Positions 26,863 to 35,522 of a stretch of 43,231 bases of DNA are shown here, piece after piece. A program made the position numbers and the translations under genes. The stretch's first letter is position 1. Each line of letters starts with the position of its first letter. The stretch lies in the NCBI RefSeq assembly GCF_947072515.1, contig NZ_CAMTIG010000028.1:1-43231 (forward strand), written 5' to 3'. Origin of the DNA: an uncultured Clostridium sp. GTDB lineage: Bacteria; Bacillota; Clostridia; Clostridiales; Clostridiaceae. The notes beneath the pieces were generated by a model. The model did no database searches, had not been told where the DNA came from, and saw only the letters and a list, made by a program, of their open reading frames with translations.

Positions 26863-27165
26863 TTATTTCTTTAATTCTTCTCTTATATCAACGATTTCTG
26901 CTGCAACGTCTTTTAATGTCATTGTAGTCATTAAGTGGTCTTGAGCATGTACTAATAATAATGAAACTTCTGTTTTGTTTCCTGCAGCTTCACCTTGAAT
27001 TAGTTTAGTTTGTGAATGATGTGCTTCTGTTAATTGTGCAGTAGCTTTTGATAATAATTCTCTAGCCTCTTCTATGTTTCCATCTTTTGCTGCTTGCATA
27101 GCTTCCATAGCATAACTTCTAGCTTCTCCACTATACATAATTAAATTCATAATTATTTCTTCCAT
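26863..27165 (-). CDS. PTS lactose/cellobiose-family IIA component
   Basis: This 100-residue, all-helical protein is a complete IIA of the lactose/cellobiose PTS family, which takes phosphate from HPr and passes it to IIB. The phosphorylated histidine is His73 in VHAQDHLMT, with the metal-binding Asp76, and the preceding TEAHHSQTKLIQGEA matches the family. ATG 27163-27165 is preferred because AGAGG precedes it; the frame could open six codons earlier. It is the last gene of the IIB-IIA pair. No IIC gene follows, because the next gene is on the opposite strand. Confidence 0.92.
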   Translation of the reverse strand: MEEIIMNLIMYSGEARSYAMEAMQAAKDGNIEEARELLSKATAQLTEAHHSQTKLIQGEAAGNKTEVSLLLVHAQDHLMTTMTLKDVAAEIVDIREELKK

Positions 27166-27206
27166 ATTTATACCTCTTTTCAAAATCTATTTATTATTAC
27201 ATTTTA

Positions 27207-27232
27207 AAAGTGGAGTTTAAAAGCTCCACTTT
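27207..27232 (-). terminator. Hairpin between IIB and IIA genes
   Basis: AAAGTGGAG (27207-27215) and CTCCACTTT (27224-27232) form a 9-bp stem in the 81-base gap between the two PTS genes. On the minus strand it is followed by TTTTAAAATG, a weak U-tract. It may reduce IIA expression, or may protect or process the message. Confidence 0.5.
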
Positions 27233-27246
27233 ATTTACCTTTAATA

Positions 27247-27549
27247 TTATCCTATTAATTGTAAAGCTCTATCTAATACTTTTGCTCCGTTCATAGTTCC
27301 ATAAGCAACTGTTTCAATTACTTCTATCGGTAAATTTTCTGGAGCTTCTTTTTTGAATTTTGATAATAAGAATCTAACTTGTGGTCCTAATAATAAAACG
27401 TCCACTTCGTTTAATTTTCTGTGTGCATCTGCTTCAGCTAAAGCTTCAATATGGCATTCTATACCTTTTTCTTTTGCTGCTGCTTCCATTTTAGTTACTA
27501 ATAAACTTGTTGACATACCTGCTGAACATACTAATAATATATTTTTCAT
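27247..27549 (-). CDS. PTS lactose/cellobiose-family IIB component
   Basis: This 100-residue protein has the IIB-cellobiose active-site loop CSAGMSTSLL with the phosphorylated Cys8, then LLGPQVRFLLSKF. It would pass phosphate from IIA to a sugar bound by a IIC porter. Two ATGs are in frame two codons apart; I take the second (27547-27549), since the first is only 2 bases from AGGAGG. Upstream lies a sigma-54 promoter at 27618-27634. The sugar cannot be deduced; cellobiose or another diholoside is typical for the family. Confidence 0.92.
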   Translation of the reverse strand: MKNILLVCSAGMSTSLLVTKMEAAAKEKGIECHIEALAEADAHRKLNEVDVLLLGPQVRFLLSKFKKEAPENLPIEVIETVAYGTMNGAKVLDRALQLIG

Positions 27550-27617
27550 TTTCATTTCCTCCTTAATTAAGAACTATTTAATTCTTAATCTCATTTGTTT
27601 TTTATACTTTTATTTAA

Positions 27618-27634
27618 AGCAAGTATCATGCCAA
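27618..27634 (-). promoter_or_regulatory. Sigma-54 promoter of the IIB-IIA unit
   Basis: On the minus strand TTGGCATGATACTTGCT has the GG and GC dinucleotides in the correct 10-base spacing of the -24/-12 class, matching TTGGCAC-N5-TTGCW almost fully. It ends about 70 bases before the IIB start. Its partner is the sigma-54 activator encoded just upstream. Confidence 0.88.
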
Positions 27635-27710
27635 AACATAATACTTTGCCTTTTAGCTTTTAACCCGCTTATTTACTGACTTTTCTAAGATCTCTTTTTT
27701 CGAGTATAGT

Positions 27711-27728
27711 GTGTAAAATTCCTTACAC
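27711..27728 (-). promoter_or_regulatory. Candidate upstream activator site for the LevR-like regulator
   Basis: The inverted repeat GTGTAA-N6-TTACAC is centred about 93 bases upstream of the sigma-54 promoter, a typical distance for an enhancer-binding activator. It sits just past the regulator stop codon at 27750. Confidence 0.5.
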
Positions 27729-27749
27729 TCTACATTAGTTTAAGCACAC

Positions 27750-30467
27750 TTATCTTTTATTATTCAACACCATTCTAACAATAAATGCTATCTCGTTGTC
27801 TCCTACATTTACTCCATACTCAACTTCAATCTTTTTAAAGCTTCCTTTAATCAAAATGAACTCTTTATTATATTTATCTCTATATTCATTTAATCCAATA
27901 AACTGAGTTTCTGATCCACCCTTTTTAAGTTTATCAATTAAAAAACATATATGCATAACTATTCCTAGTTTTACATCTGGCTTAATATCAACCTGAATAC
28001 TTGCTTCGATTTTTTCTAATGCATCTTTTATTTCTTCTACTAATGTGTATGAATCTATTGTATTAAGCTGATTTTTCAGCGAATCACCAATATGATCATA
28101 TTGAACTTCTTCACTAACTAAAGAATTCAACCTTTTGATTCCATCATCCGTAAATATTTCTACTGCTGAAATAAATGGAATTCCTTCAACATACATATTT
28201 ACAGTTCCTACAATACAAACAATATTATAGTCTTTTTGAAGTTCTTCTATATTATTAAAAAATCTATCTTTATCTAAAATATCTATAGGTATTACACGAA
28301 CCCTATCTTTAACATAAATCTTTTCTTCAATAACATCTCTTAATCTTTCTGCAGAACCTTCTCCTGTAAAACATGTAGTTATTATTGCAAGTTCCTTTTT
28401 TATTCCTCTAATTCTATTACTATCAGAATAAACATGTATATGTCTGCATGATCTATAGATTGAATCTATATCTCTTCCACATAAAGCTTTTCTTCCAACT
28501 TCTATTGCTGAAAGTGTACTTACCATATCAATTGTTCTTATATCAATACATGTCTCTTCTTTTATTATATCACCAAAATTGACTAAAGAACCCATATCTG
28601 CAAGAATTATTACACCTTTTCCAGAATCTATCTCAATAACCTTTTTCTTTACTCTGCTTAGCATTTCTTCTGCCTTCATTGTAAGTGGCATATCTAGGGC
28701 ATGCACATACTCTTCACCTATAAGAGTATTTGCAACTTCTACCATACTAGTTGCTGTAGATTTTCCATGCATTATAACTAATACTCCTACAGTTTTTTCT
28801 AAATCCTTATCAGAATCTACACTATTAGATTTTAAAAACATTGTAATATATCCAATTTCATCTAATGTAACATCAATTGAAAATGCATCTTCTACTAATT
28901 TTGCTACATCCATTGCAATCATAAATTCGTCTTTAAATTTAGATTTTATATAATTTAATTTAGGATGGTATATTCTATTTCCGTTTTTAATTCTTTCTAT
29001 ACTACCTTGCATATGTAAAGCTAATCCATAATAGATTTTTTCATCATATTCTCTTCCTAGTTTACTTGATGCATAGTCTAGCGACTTCTCTACTATATCT
29101 AATACTTTTTCATCAACAATTTTTAAAATTTCTGCTTTTCTAAAATTATTTTTAAAACTACTCATATACTTTTTGAAATATTCATCTATATCTACATTTA
29201 AAATATCTTTTATATGTGCCTCATCTAACCCTTCTTTTTTTAAAGAATCTACTTTATCTTCTATAACACTATAAAAATATTCAATATCATTTTTTCTTAC
29301 AGCCTCTTCTAGTTCATAGGTTTTTGTTTTTATCTTTTTCTTTTTATAAGAGAAAGATATTATGTCACTTAAATTATTAAATAACTCATCAATTTCACTT
29401 CTATGATCTTTAAGTTTCATTATTCCTCTTTTTACATTTGACTGTAAATCTTGTTGTTCTACCATTATAATATTTTTACTTCGTGATTTATAATTTAAAA
29501 ATGCCTTTGCACAAGCTAATTGTATATCACTTTTTAATTGTCCAATATTATTTGTACATTCATATAGTAAAAATGAAATTAATGCATTTTTATCAAAGTA
29601 AATATCATTTGAAAGTCTTAATGATTCATTTTTTATGAATTCTTCTAAAAGCATATATCTTTCTTTCAATGTTCTCTCTTTTAATGGTGGTAATGTTATT
29701 GTCATAGGTATTCTTCTAGTAAAAGTTTGTAATAAAAATGATTTCGGCTCTTCTGTTGTAGCTGCTATTATCTGTACACTTGCTTTTACTTCTTTTTCAC
29801 TTTCACCAAGTGGTCTAAAGCTTCCTTTATCTATAAACGTAAATAACATTTCTTGCCCTTGTGGAGATAACCTATGAATCTCATCTAAAAATATTATTCC
29901 GCCATCTGCTTGTTTTAAAAGACCGTCTCTATCTTTATCTGCCCCTGTAAATGCTCCTTTTCTTACCCCGAATATTTGAGATATAAGAAGTTGTGGATTT
30001 TCTGAGTAATCTGCACAGTTAAATCTTACAAAAGATGACTCTTCTCCTAATGTTTTCGATTCTTTTGCAAAACCATACATGGCCTCTGCAAACATTGATT
30101 TTCCTACTCCTGTTTCTCCTAATATAAGTGTATGAAGTCCATTTGGCGGATAAAATATTGCTGCTTTTGCTTGTTGTATCGGTATTTGAAGAGAGTCATT
30201 TGCACCTACTAGTGAATCTAAGCAATTTTTTTCTAAATCCATTCCCAGCTCATCCTCTGCTGAATCACTTTCTAATATCGATCTATAAAGAACTGGTCTT
30301 CCTTCTATCTTTGTTACTCTACCTTCTTTATATAAATCATTTAAATACCTACTTATTGTAGCTCTATCTAAATTCATCTCTCCACTAAGTTCAATTGCAG
30401 ATATACCTCTTTTTTCTTCACCGCTTAAATTGATTAAGCTTCTTAAAACCTCTTCAATTCTCTTCAT
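27750..30467 (-). CDS. LevR-type sigma-54-dependent PRD transcriptional activator
   Basis: This 905-residue protein has the LevR layout. An N-terminal helix-turn-helix (residues 20-60, LDRATISRYLNDLYKEGRVTK) is followed by an AAA+ sigma-54 activator with Walker A GETGVGKS (117-124), the sigma-54-contact loop GAFTGA (171-176) and Walker B IIFLDEIH (191-198). Then come a first PRD (KLGREYDEKIYYGLALHMQG), a IIA-mannose-like domain with His567 in VIMHGKSTATSM, a IIB-galactitol-like stretch with Cys699 in TTCFTGEGSAERL, and a C-terminal PRD (KLGIVMHICFLIDKL). Phosphorylation by PTS proteins should tune its activity. It is encoded just upstream of the sigma-54 promoter it probably serves. The ATG follows GGAGGAAGAAG. 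Confidence 0.94.
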   Translation of the reverse strand: MKRIEEVLRSLINLSGEEKRGISAIELSGEMNLDRATISRYLNDLYKEGRVTKIEGRPVLYRSILESDSAEDELGMDLEKNCLDSLVGANDSLQIPIQQAKAAIFYPPNGLHTLILGETGVGKSMFAEAMYGFAKESKTLGEESSFVRFNCADYSENPQLLISQIFGVRKGAFTGADKDRDGLLKQADGGIIFLDEIHRLSPQGQEMLFTFIDKGSFRPLGESEKEVKASVQIIAATTEEPKSFLLQTFTRRIPMTITLPPLKERTLKERYMLLEEFIKNESLRLSNDIYFDKNALISFLLYECTNNIGQLKSDIQLACAKAFLNYKSRSKNIIMVEQQDLQSNVKRGIMKLKDHRSEIDELFNNLSDIISFSYKKKKIKTKTYELEEAVRKNDIEYFYSVIEDKVDSLKKEGLDEAHIKDILNVDIDEYFKKYMSSFKNNFRKAEILKIVDEKVLDIVEKSLDYASSKLGREYDEKIYYGLALHMQGSIERIKNGNRIYHPKLNYIKSKFKDEFMIAMDVAKLVEDAFSIDVTLDEIGYITMFLKSNSVDSDKDLEKTVGVLVIMHGKSTATSMVEVANTLIGEEYVHALDMPLTMKAEEMLSRVKKKVIEIDSGKGVIILADMGSLVNFGDIIKEETCIDIRTIDMVSTLSAIEVGRKALCGRDIDSIYRSCRHIHVYSDSNRIRGIKKELAIITTCFTGEGSAERLRDVIEEKIYVKDRVRVIPIDILDKDRFFNNIEELQKDYNIVCIVGTVNMYVEGIPFISAVEIFTDDGIKRLNSLVSEEVQYDHIGDSLKNQLNTIDSYTLVEEIKDALEKIEASIQVDIKPDVKLGIVMHICFLIDKLKKGGSETQFIGLNEYRDKYNKEFILIKGSFKKIEVEYGVNVGDNEIAFIVRMVLNNKR

Positions 30468-30590
30468 CTTCTTCCTCCATCTTAACTACTACTATAAAAT
30501 CCATTATACACTATTTAATTTGTAATTATTTAAACTACCTCTCATTTTAAATAATTCTTTAAATTTCTCTATAAAATATCCTATAAATAA

Positions 30591-30646
30591 ATTATAGCTA
30601 AAAGATTCTCTTTAGAAAAGTTTATTCCTAATCTTTTAGCTATAAT
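30591..30646 (-). terminator. Terminator of the aromatic operon
   Basis: A perfect 17-bp inverted repeat, ATTATAGCTAAAAGATT (30591-30607) and AATCTTTTAGCTATAAT (30630-30646), has a 22-base loop. It lies 20 bases past the tyrA stop. The U-tract is poor, so it may act as a processing or 3'-protecting element as well. Confidence 0.65.
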
Positions 30647-30666
30647 TTTGCATAAATATTCTATTT

Positions 30667-31500
30667 TTATAAATTTTCTCTTCTTTTTGAAGATTTATTA
30701 AATCCTTTTATTAAAGCATCTTTATCATTATACTTTATTGCCGTCTTTATGATATTTAATTCCTCTTCAAAATTTTCTATACATTCTAGTAAATTTTCTC
30801 TATTCCCTAAAAATAGCTCACTCCATAACAATTCATTTATATTTGCAATTCTAGTTAAATCTCTATAACTATCTCCAATAAATGAACCTGTATCCCTATC
30901 TTCCTCGTCACTATTTATTAATGCTACTGCTATTGCATGTGGAAGTTGGCTTGTAAAAGCTATCATTTTATCATGATAACTTGGTGATATTCTTTTTATA
31001 TTTTTAAACCCAAGTTCTAAAGCTATTTTTTCTATACATTGGATGTTTTTTTCTTTATTCTCATCCACTGGAGTTATAATATAATTCGCTCCCTTAAAAA
31101 CCTCATTAGATGAAAAATCTATCCCTCGCTTTTCTTTCCCTGCCATAGGATGCCCAAAAATAAAATCTACTGATTTTGGTAGTATAGTCCTTATTTTATC
31201 TATAAAAACTTCTTTTATTCCAGTAACATCTGTTATAACAGTACCTTCTCTAAATTTATCTTTATTTTTTTCTATAAACTTAAATATTAACTTAGGATAA
31301 ATGGCCAATATAATTAACTCACACTCTTTTACAATTTCAGATTCTTCTAAAAAACCTTCTTTAATTATTCCTAAATCTTTAGCTTTTTTTAAAGTTTCTT
31401 TTGAAATATCAACCCCATAAACTTCATTGTAGCCTAATTCCTTAAATCCTTTTGCAAAGGATGCCCCAATAACTCCTAGTCCTACAATTAAAATCCTCAT
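30667..31500 (-). CDS. tyrA: Prephenate dehydrogenase
   Basis: This 277-residue NAD-dependent enzyme oxidatively decarboxylates prephenate to 4-hydroxyphenylpyruvate, the tyrosine branch. The Rossmann motif GLGVIGASFAKG begins at residue 7, and the substrate region GHPMAGKEKRG carries the catalytic-type histidine. There is no ACT domain or fused chorismate mutase, so tyrosine feedback at this enzyme is not evident. It is the last gene of the operon, 23 bases after aroF2. The aminotransferase for the final step is not in the window. Confidence 0.94.
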   Translation of the reverse strand: MRILIVGLGVIGASFAKGFKELGYNEVYGVDISKETLKKAKDLGIIKEGFLEESEIVKECELIILAIYPKLIFKFIEKNKDKFREGTVITDVTGIKEVFIDKIRTILPKSVDFIFGHPMAGKEKRGIDFSSNEVFKGANYIITPVDENKEKNIQCIEKIALELGFKNIKRISPSYHDKMIAFTSQLPHAIAVALINSDEEDRDTGSFIGDSYRDLTRIANINELLWSELFLGNRENLLECIENFEEELNIIKTAIKYNDKDALIKGFNKSSKRRENL

Positions 31501-31523
31501 TCTCTACCCCTTTTATAAAATTT

Positions 31524-32540
31524 TTATTTTAATGTTTTTCCTTCTAATTCTAAACAAATATTTATTTTTTCCATTAATGCTTTAAAATTTTCTGGTTTTA
31601 TAGATTGTTGTCCATCACTTAATGCATTTTGAGGATCATTATGAACTTCTATCATAAGCCCATCTGCTCCTGCCATTACTGCTGCCTTTGCTAATGGTTC
31701 AACTAAATACCAGTACCCTGCTGCATGACTTGGATCTACAATAACTGGTAAATGACTTAATCTTTTTACCATTGGTATTGCACTTAAATCTAAAGTATTT
31801 CTTGTATAAGTTTCAAATGTTCTTATTCCTCTTTCACAAAGAATTACATTTTCATTTCCACCAGCTAAAATATATTCAGCTGACATTATCCATTCTTCTA
31901 TTGTTGCAGATAATCCTCTTTTTAAAAGTATTGGTTTATTAGTTTTTCCAAGTTGTTTTAAAAGATCAAAGTTTTGCATATTTCTTGCTCCAACTTGAAT
32001 AACATCAACACTTTCTACAAATTGATCAATATAATCTGTAGACATTATTTCTGTAACTATTGGAAGCCCTGTTTTTTCTCTAGCCTTCTTTAATAATTCT
32101 AATCCTTCTAGCTCTAATCCTTGGAAACTATAAGGAGATGTTCTTGGTTTAAAAGCTCCCCCTCTTAAAAAGTTTCCTCCTGCTCTTTTAATATCTTCAG
32201 CAACATTTACTATTTGCTCTTCACTTTCAACTGAACATGGTCCTGCTATTACTCCAAAGTGACCTCCACCAATTTTTCTTCCATTAACATCTACTATGGT
32301 ATCATCTGGTTTAAATAGTCTATTTGCTTTTTTAAAAGGTTGTTCTACTTTTAAAACTTTTTCCACTCCATCAAATCTTAATAATTTATTTGAATCTAAT
32401 CTTTCAGCACTTCCAACTACACCTAAAATCAAATGATTTTCTCCTGCTGAATAATTTATATTTAATCCATTATTTTTTATACATGCTTCTACTTTTTCTA
32501 TGTTTTCCCTACTTGTTTTGGGGTTCATTACTATTATCAT
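31524..32540 (-). CDS. aroF: DAHP synthase, AroF type Ib (second copy)
   Basis: This 338-residue enzyme condenses PEP and erythrose 4-phosphate. Residues 1-75 form the ferredoxin-like domain that gives feedback control in Thermotoga-type enzymes; the barrel follows with IAGPCSVES, GGAFKPRTSPYSFQG, ILLKRGLSATIEEW and VDPSHAAGYW. The barrel is very similar to that of the copy at 39015, while the N-terminal domains differ much more, suggesting different inhibitors. AGGAGG lies 11 bases upstream of ATG. It is the ninth gene of the operon, between aroQ and tyrA; the placement beside tyrA suggests a tyrosine-tuned isoenzyme, but this is inference. Confidence 0.95.
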   Translation of the reverse strand: MIIVMNPKTSRENIEKVEACIKNNGLNINYSAGENHLILGVVGSAERLDSNKLLRFDGVEKVLKVEQPFKKANRLFKPDDTIVDVNGRKIGGGHFGVIAGPCSVESEEQIVNVAEDIKRAGGNFLRGGAFKPRTSPYSFQGLELEGLELLKKAREKTGLPIVTEIMSTDYIDQFVESVDVIQVGARNMQNFDLLKQLGKTNKPILLKRGLSATIEEWIMSAEYILAGGNENVILCERGIRTFETYTRNTLDLSAIPMVKRLSHLPVIVDPSHAAGYWYLVEPLAKAAVMAGADGLMIEVHNDPQNALSDGQQSIKPENFKALMEKINICLELEGKTLK

Positions 32541-32589
32541 TTTTCTTTGTTCCTCCTACGATACTCTTAGTATCTACCTTATGTGTGTA

Positions 32590-33027
32590 TTAATTTTCTA
32601 TCTCTTTTTCTAATGCGTACATTCCTAATAAATATCCCGTCTTCCCAAAACCTGATATTTGACCTATACACGCACTAGCTGTTACCGATTTTTTTCTAAA
32701 TTCTTCTCTTCCGTGAATATTAGATAAATGAACTTCAACTGTTTTAATTTGAATGGCTTTTATTGCATCATGGATTGCATAGCTATAATGTGTATATGCT
32801 CCTGGATTTATAATAACTCCATCAAATTTATCAAAGTAAGCTCTATGTAGACAATCTATTATTTCTCCTTCGCTATTGCTTTGGAAAAATTCTAACTCAT
32901 GTCCTCTCTCATCCCCTTCTTTTTGAACTAAATCCTCTATGGCTTTTAAGTTTTCTCCACCATAAATATTTTTTTCTCTAATTCCTAACATATTTAAATT
33001 TGGTCCGTTTATCACCATTATTTTCAT
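32590..33027 (-). CDS. aroQ: 3-Dehydroquinate dehydratase, type II
   Basis: This 145-residue type II enzyme removes water from 3-dehydroquinate to give 3-dehydroshikimate. The N-terminal INGPNLNMLGIREKNIYG holds the catalytic tyrosine (Tyr22), followed by IINPGAYTHYSYAIHDAI and EVHLSNIHGREEFR with the active histidine and anion-binding residues. Size excludes the type I enzyme (AroD). It lies 2 bases after aroK. Confidence 0.97.
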   Translation of the reverse strand: MKIMVINGPNLNMLGIREKNIYGGENLKAIEDLVQKEGDERGHELEFFQSNSEGEIIDCLHRAYFDKFDGVIINPGAYTHYSYAIHDAIKAIQIKTVEVHLSNIHGREEFRKKSVTASACIGQISGFGKTGYLLGMYALEKEIEN

Positions 33028-33029
33028 AG

Positions 33030-33545
33030 TTATTCTTTCACCTTACCTCTTATTTCTTTTTTTATATTATCAATAGTATCTCTTATAAAGCCTTCATTAA
33101 CTATTTCTACATGGCAAATCTGTTTATATCTATCAAATCTTTCTTCATATAATGCATATATTCGTTCTTTTCCTGCCGTTAAAAGCGGACGACTATTTAT
33201 ATCTACATCTTCTATTATTTTCTCTACTGGTCTATTTATAAATACAACTAATCCGGAATCTTTTAAAAGCTTAATATTCTCATCTCTTTTTACAACTCCG
33301 CCCCCTGTAGATATAACACTTCTTTTTTTCTCTCGTAATCTACTACAAGCCTCTGTCTCCCATGTTCTAAAGACTTCTTCTGATTCACTAAATAAATCTT
33401 TTATGGACCTTCCTGATATTTCTTCAATATATTCATCCATATCATAAAAGTTATAATTTAATTCTTTAGCTAAAACCTTTCCCATAGTTGTTTTTCCACA
33501 ACCTGGCATTCCTACAAGAAAAATCTTTTCATACTTTTTGCACAT
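33030..33545 (-). CDS. aroK: Shikimate kinase
   Basis: This 171-residue P-loop kinase makes shikimate 3-phosphate. The Walker A motif GMPGCGKTT is at residues 12-20, followed by DMDEYIE (metal and shikimate binding), the GGGVV loop and a lid arginine region (SRPLLTAGKERIYALYEER). It sits 9 bases after aroE and 2 bases before aroQ. Confidence 0.96.
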   Translation of the reverse strand: MCKKYEKIFLVGMPGCGKTTMGKVLAKELNYNFYDMDEYIEEISGRSIKDLFSESEEVFRTWETEACSRLREKKRSVISTGGGVVKRDENIKLLKDSGLVVFINRPVEKIIEDVDINSRPLLTAGKERIYALYEERFDRYKQICHVEIVNEGFIRDTIDNIKKEIRGKVKE

Positions 33546-33554
33546 TATTTCTCC

Positions 33555-34364
33555 TTAAACAAACTCCTTTTTCAATATTTCATTTAATTCAACTATCTCT
33601 TCTTTTAAAACCTTAACTTCTTCCCAAATTTCATCTGCCTTCACACCTTGATACACAAGCATCATAAGTCCACCACAAACCTTTTTACCTTGTGCTATTC
33701 CAAGTTTTATAAATTCTGTTTCTAATGGATTATAAATTAAATCAACTATGCACTGGTATTTTTTTATAACTTCCTCATTCACAGGACATTCAGAAAGTTT
33801 AGGATACATCCCTACAGGTGTAGTATTTATTAAAACATATCCTTCAATATTTTTTAGCATTTCATAATCTATTAATTTAACATCCTTATCTAAAGATTTT
33901 TTCCCCTTAATATCTCTAGATACTAAATATATATCCTTTGCTTTTTCATCCTTTAAATACTGAATTACAGCTTTGCTCGCCCCTCCAGTTCCAAGAACTA
34001 CAGCTATTTTATCTTTAACATAAATTTCTTGTTCTAACAGCATATATTTAAAACCATAATAATCAGTATTATACCCTATTAAAGTTCCATTTTTATTTAA
34101 TATTGTATTAACAGCACCTATTTTTTTTCCTTCATCTGATATCTCATCTAAAAATTCAATAACCCTTTCTTTATAAGGAATAGTAACGTTAACTCCTTTA
34201 ATCTTCAAAAGTTTCATCCATTTCCCAAATTCTGATATATCCTCTTGAGGAATTGGGAAAAGCTCATATCCTCCATCAACACTATACTTTTCAAATATAT
34301 ACTCATGTATTTTTGGTGATAAAGAATGGGATAACTTCTCTCCAACTAAGCCATAATAATTCAT
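33555..34364 (-). CDS. aroE: Shikimate dehydrogenase
   Basis: This 269-residue NADPH enzyme reduces 3-dehydroshikimate. The substrate motif EKLSHSLSPKIHE and catalytic Lys65 in NVTIPYKE are intact, with the nucleotide loop VLGTGGASKAV at about residues 118-128 and NTDYYGF following the first domain. The C-terminal GGLMMLVYQGVKADEIW is typical. It is 23 bases after pheA and 9 before aroK. The YdiB-like quinate form is less likely in this full shikimate operon. Confidence 0.95.
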   Translation of the reverse strand: MNYYGLVGEKLSHSLSPKIHEYIFEKYSVDGGYELFPIPQEDISEFGKWMKLLKIKGVNVTIPYKERVIEFLDEISDEGKKIGAVNTILNKNGTLIGYNTDYYGFKYMLLEQEIYVKDKIAVVLGTGGASKAVIQYLKDEKAKDIYLVSRDIKGKKSLDKDVKLIDYEMLKNIEGYVLINTTPVGMYPKLSECPVNEEVIKKYQCIVDLIYNPLETEFIKLGIAQGKKVCGGLMMLVYQGVKADEIWEEVKVLKEEIVELNEILKKEFV

Positions 34365-34387
34365 CTATTTCACTCCTCAAATTAAGT

Positions 34388-35518
34388 CTAAATTCTATTT
34401 TTATAAAATCCTAAAACATTAAAATATTCACTACTTGTTTTAATTTGTTCTAAAGCATTTTGTACTTCTGTATTTTCTAAATTCCCTTCAAAATCAACAT
34501 ATAAAAAATACTTCCATTTATCATGCTTTGTTGGTCTAGATTCTATCCTAATCATATTCAAATTATTCTCTGAAAAATTCTTTAATAATCGACTTAATGT
34601 TCCTGGTGCATCTTCAAGTGAAAAAACTACACTTATTTTATTTGCTCCCTCTTCCTTGACTAATTCCTTAGATATTATTACAAATCTTGTATAATTTTCA
34701 TCACAATCATTTATTTTTTCCTTTAATAATTTTAATCCATATATTTCTGCAGCTCTTTTACTTCCTATAGCACCCTTCTTATCATCTTTTAAATCTGACA
34801 CTAATTTTGCACTAGTTGCAGTATTATGGAATGGTATAAGCTTTAAATGATCATATTTCTTTAAGAATTGTGAGCTTTGTGCAAATCCTTGATGATGAGA
34901 GTATACTTCATCAATAGACTCTAAAGTCCCACCTTCTACTCCCATTAAATGCTGTTCTATTTTTATACTAATTTCCCCTGATATATGAAATCCATACTTT
35001 GCAAGAAGGTCATGAACATCTGAAATTCCTCCTGTAGATGAATTTTCAACAGGTACAACTCCAAAATCTATTTCATCATTTTTTATTCCCTCAAAAATAT
35101 CTTCAAATTCTTCATAAGGAATAGATTTATTTTTTTCACCAAAATACTCTAATAATGCTTCTTCTGTAAATGAACCTCTAACTCCTTGAAATCCAAGAAC
35201 ACTATCTTCATTAAATTCTCTTTTTTTAATAGTATAATTTTCCTCTCCATCAGCTAACTTTCTTCTTTGAAGTTCTCTGCTAACTTCCATCATACTATTT
35301 AAAAACTTTTCTAGTTCCTTTTCATAATCTTTATTTTCTAATCTATTTAAATTCTTTTTTATTACTTCTTGTTCTCTTCCCTTATGGAAAATTTGCATAT
35401 TATTTTTCTTTTTATAATTTGCTACTCTTAAAACTACATCCATTCTTTTTTCAAAAAGTTTTGTTAGTTCTCTATCTATCTTATCTATTTCATCTCTACA
35501 AATTTCTAAATCATTCAT
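34388..35518 (-). CDS. pheA: Bifunctional chorismate mutase / prephenate dehydratase (P-protein)
   Basis: This 376-residue fusion makes phenylpyruvate from chorismate through prephenate. Residues 1-87 are an AroQ-class chorismate mutase (RDEIDKIDRELTKLFEKRM), about 105-285 the dehydratase with the catalytic TRF at 277-279, and about 295-370 an ACT domain with the phenylalanine-binding ESRP at 326-329. Phenylalanine feedback is therefore likely. It is the only visible chorismate mutase here and so must also feed the tyrA branch. It lies 4 bases after aroC. Confidence 0.96.
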   Translation of the reverse strand: MNDLEICRDEIDKIDRELTKLFEKRMDVVLRVANYKKKNNMQIFHKGREQEVIKKNLNRLENKDYEKELEKFLNSMMEVSRELQRRKLADGEENYTIKKREFNEDSVLGFQGVRGSFTEEALLEYFGEKNKSIPYEEFEDIFEGIKNDEIDFGVVPVENSSTGGISDVHDLLAKYGFHISGEISIKIEQHLMGVEGGTLESIDEVYSHHQGFAQSSQFLKKYDHLKLIPFHNTATSAKLVSDLKDDKKGAIGSKRAAEIYGLKLLKEKINDCDENYTRFVIISKELVKEEGANKISVVFSLEDAPGTLSRLLKNFSENNLNMIRIESRPTKHDKWKYFLYVDFEGNLENTEVQNALEQIKTSSEYFNVLGFYKNRI

Positions 35519-35522
35519 AGTA

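Noticed and set aside
28579..28953. Plus-strand 124-codon frame within the LevR-type gene
   Set aside because: Antisense shadow with no ribosome site; the minus frame carries intact PRD and PTS-like domains.
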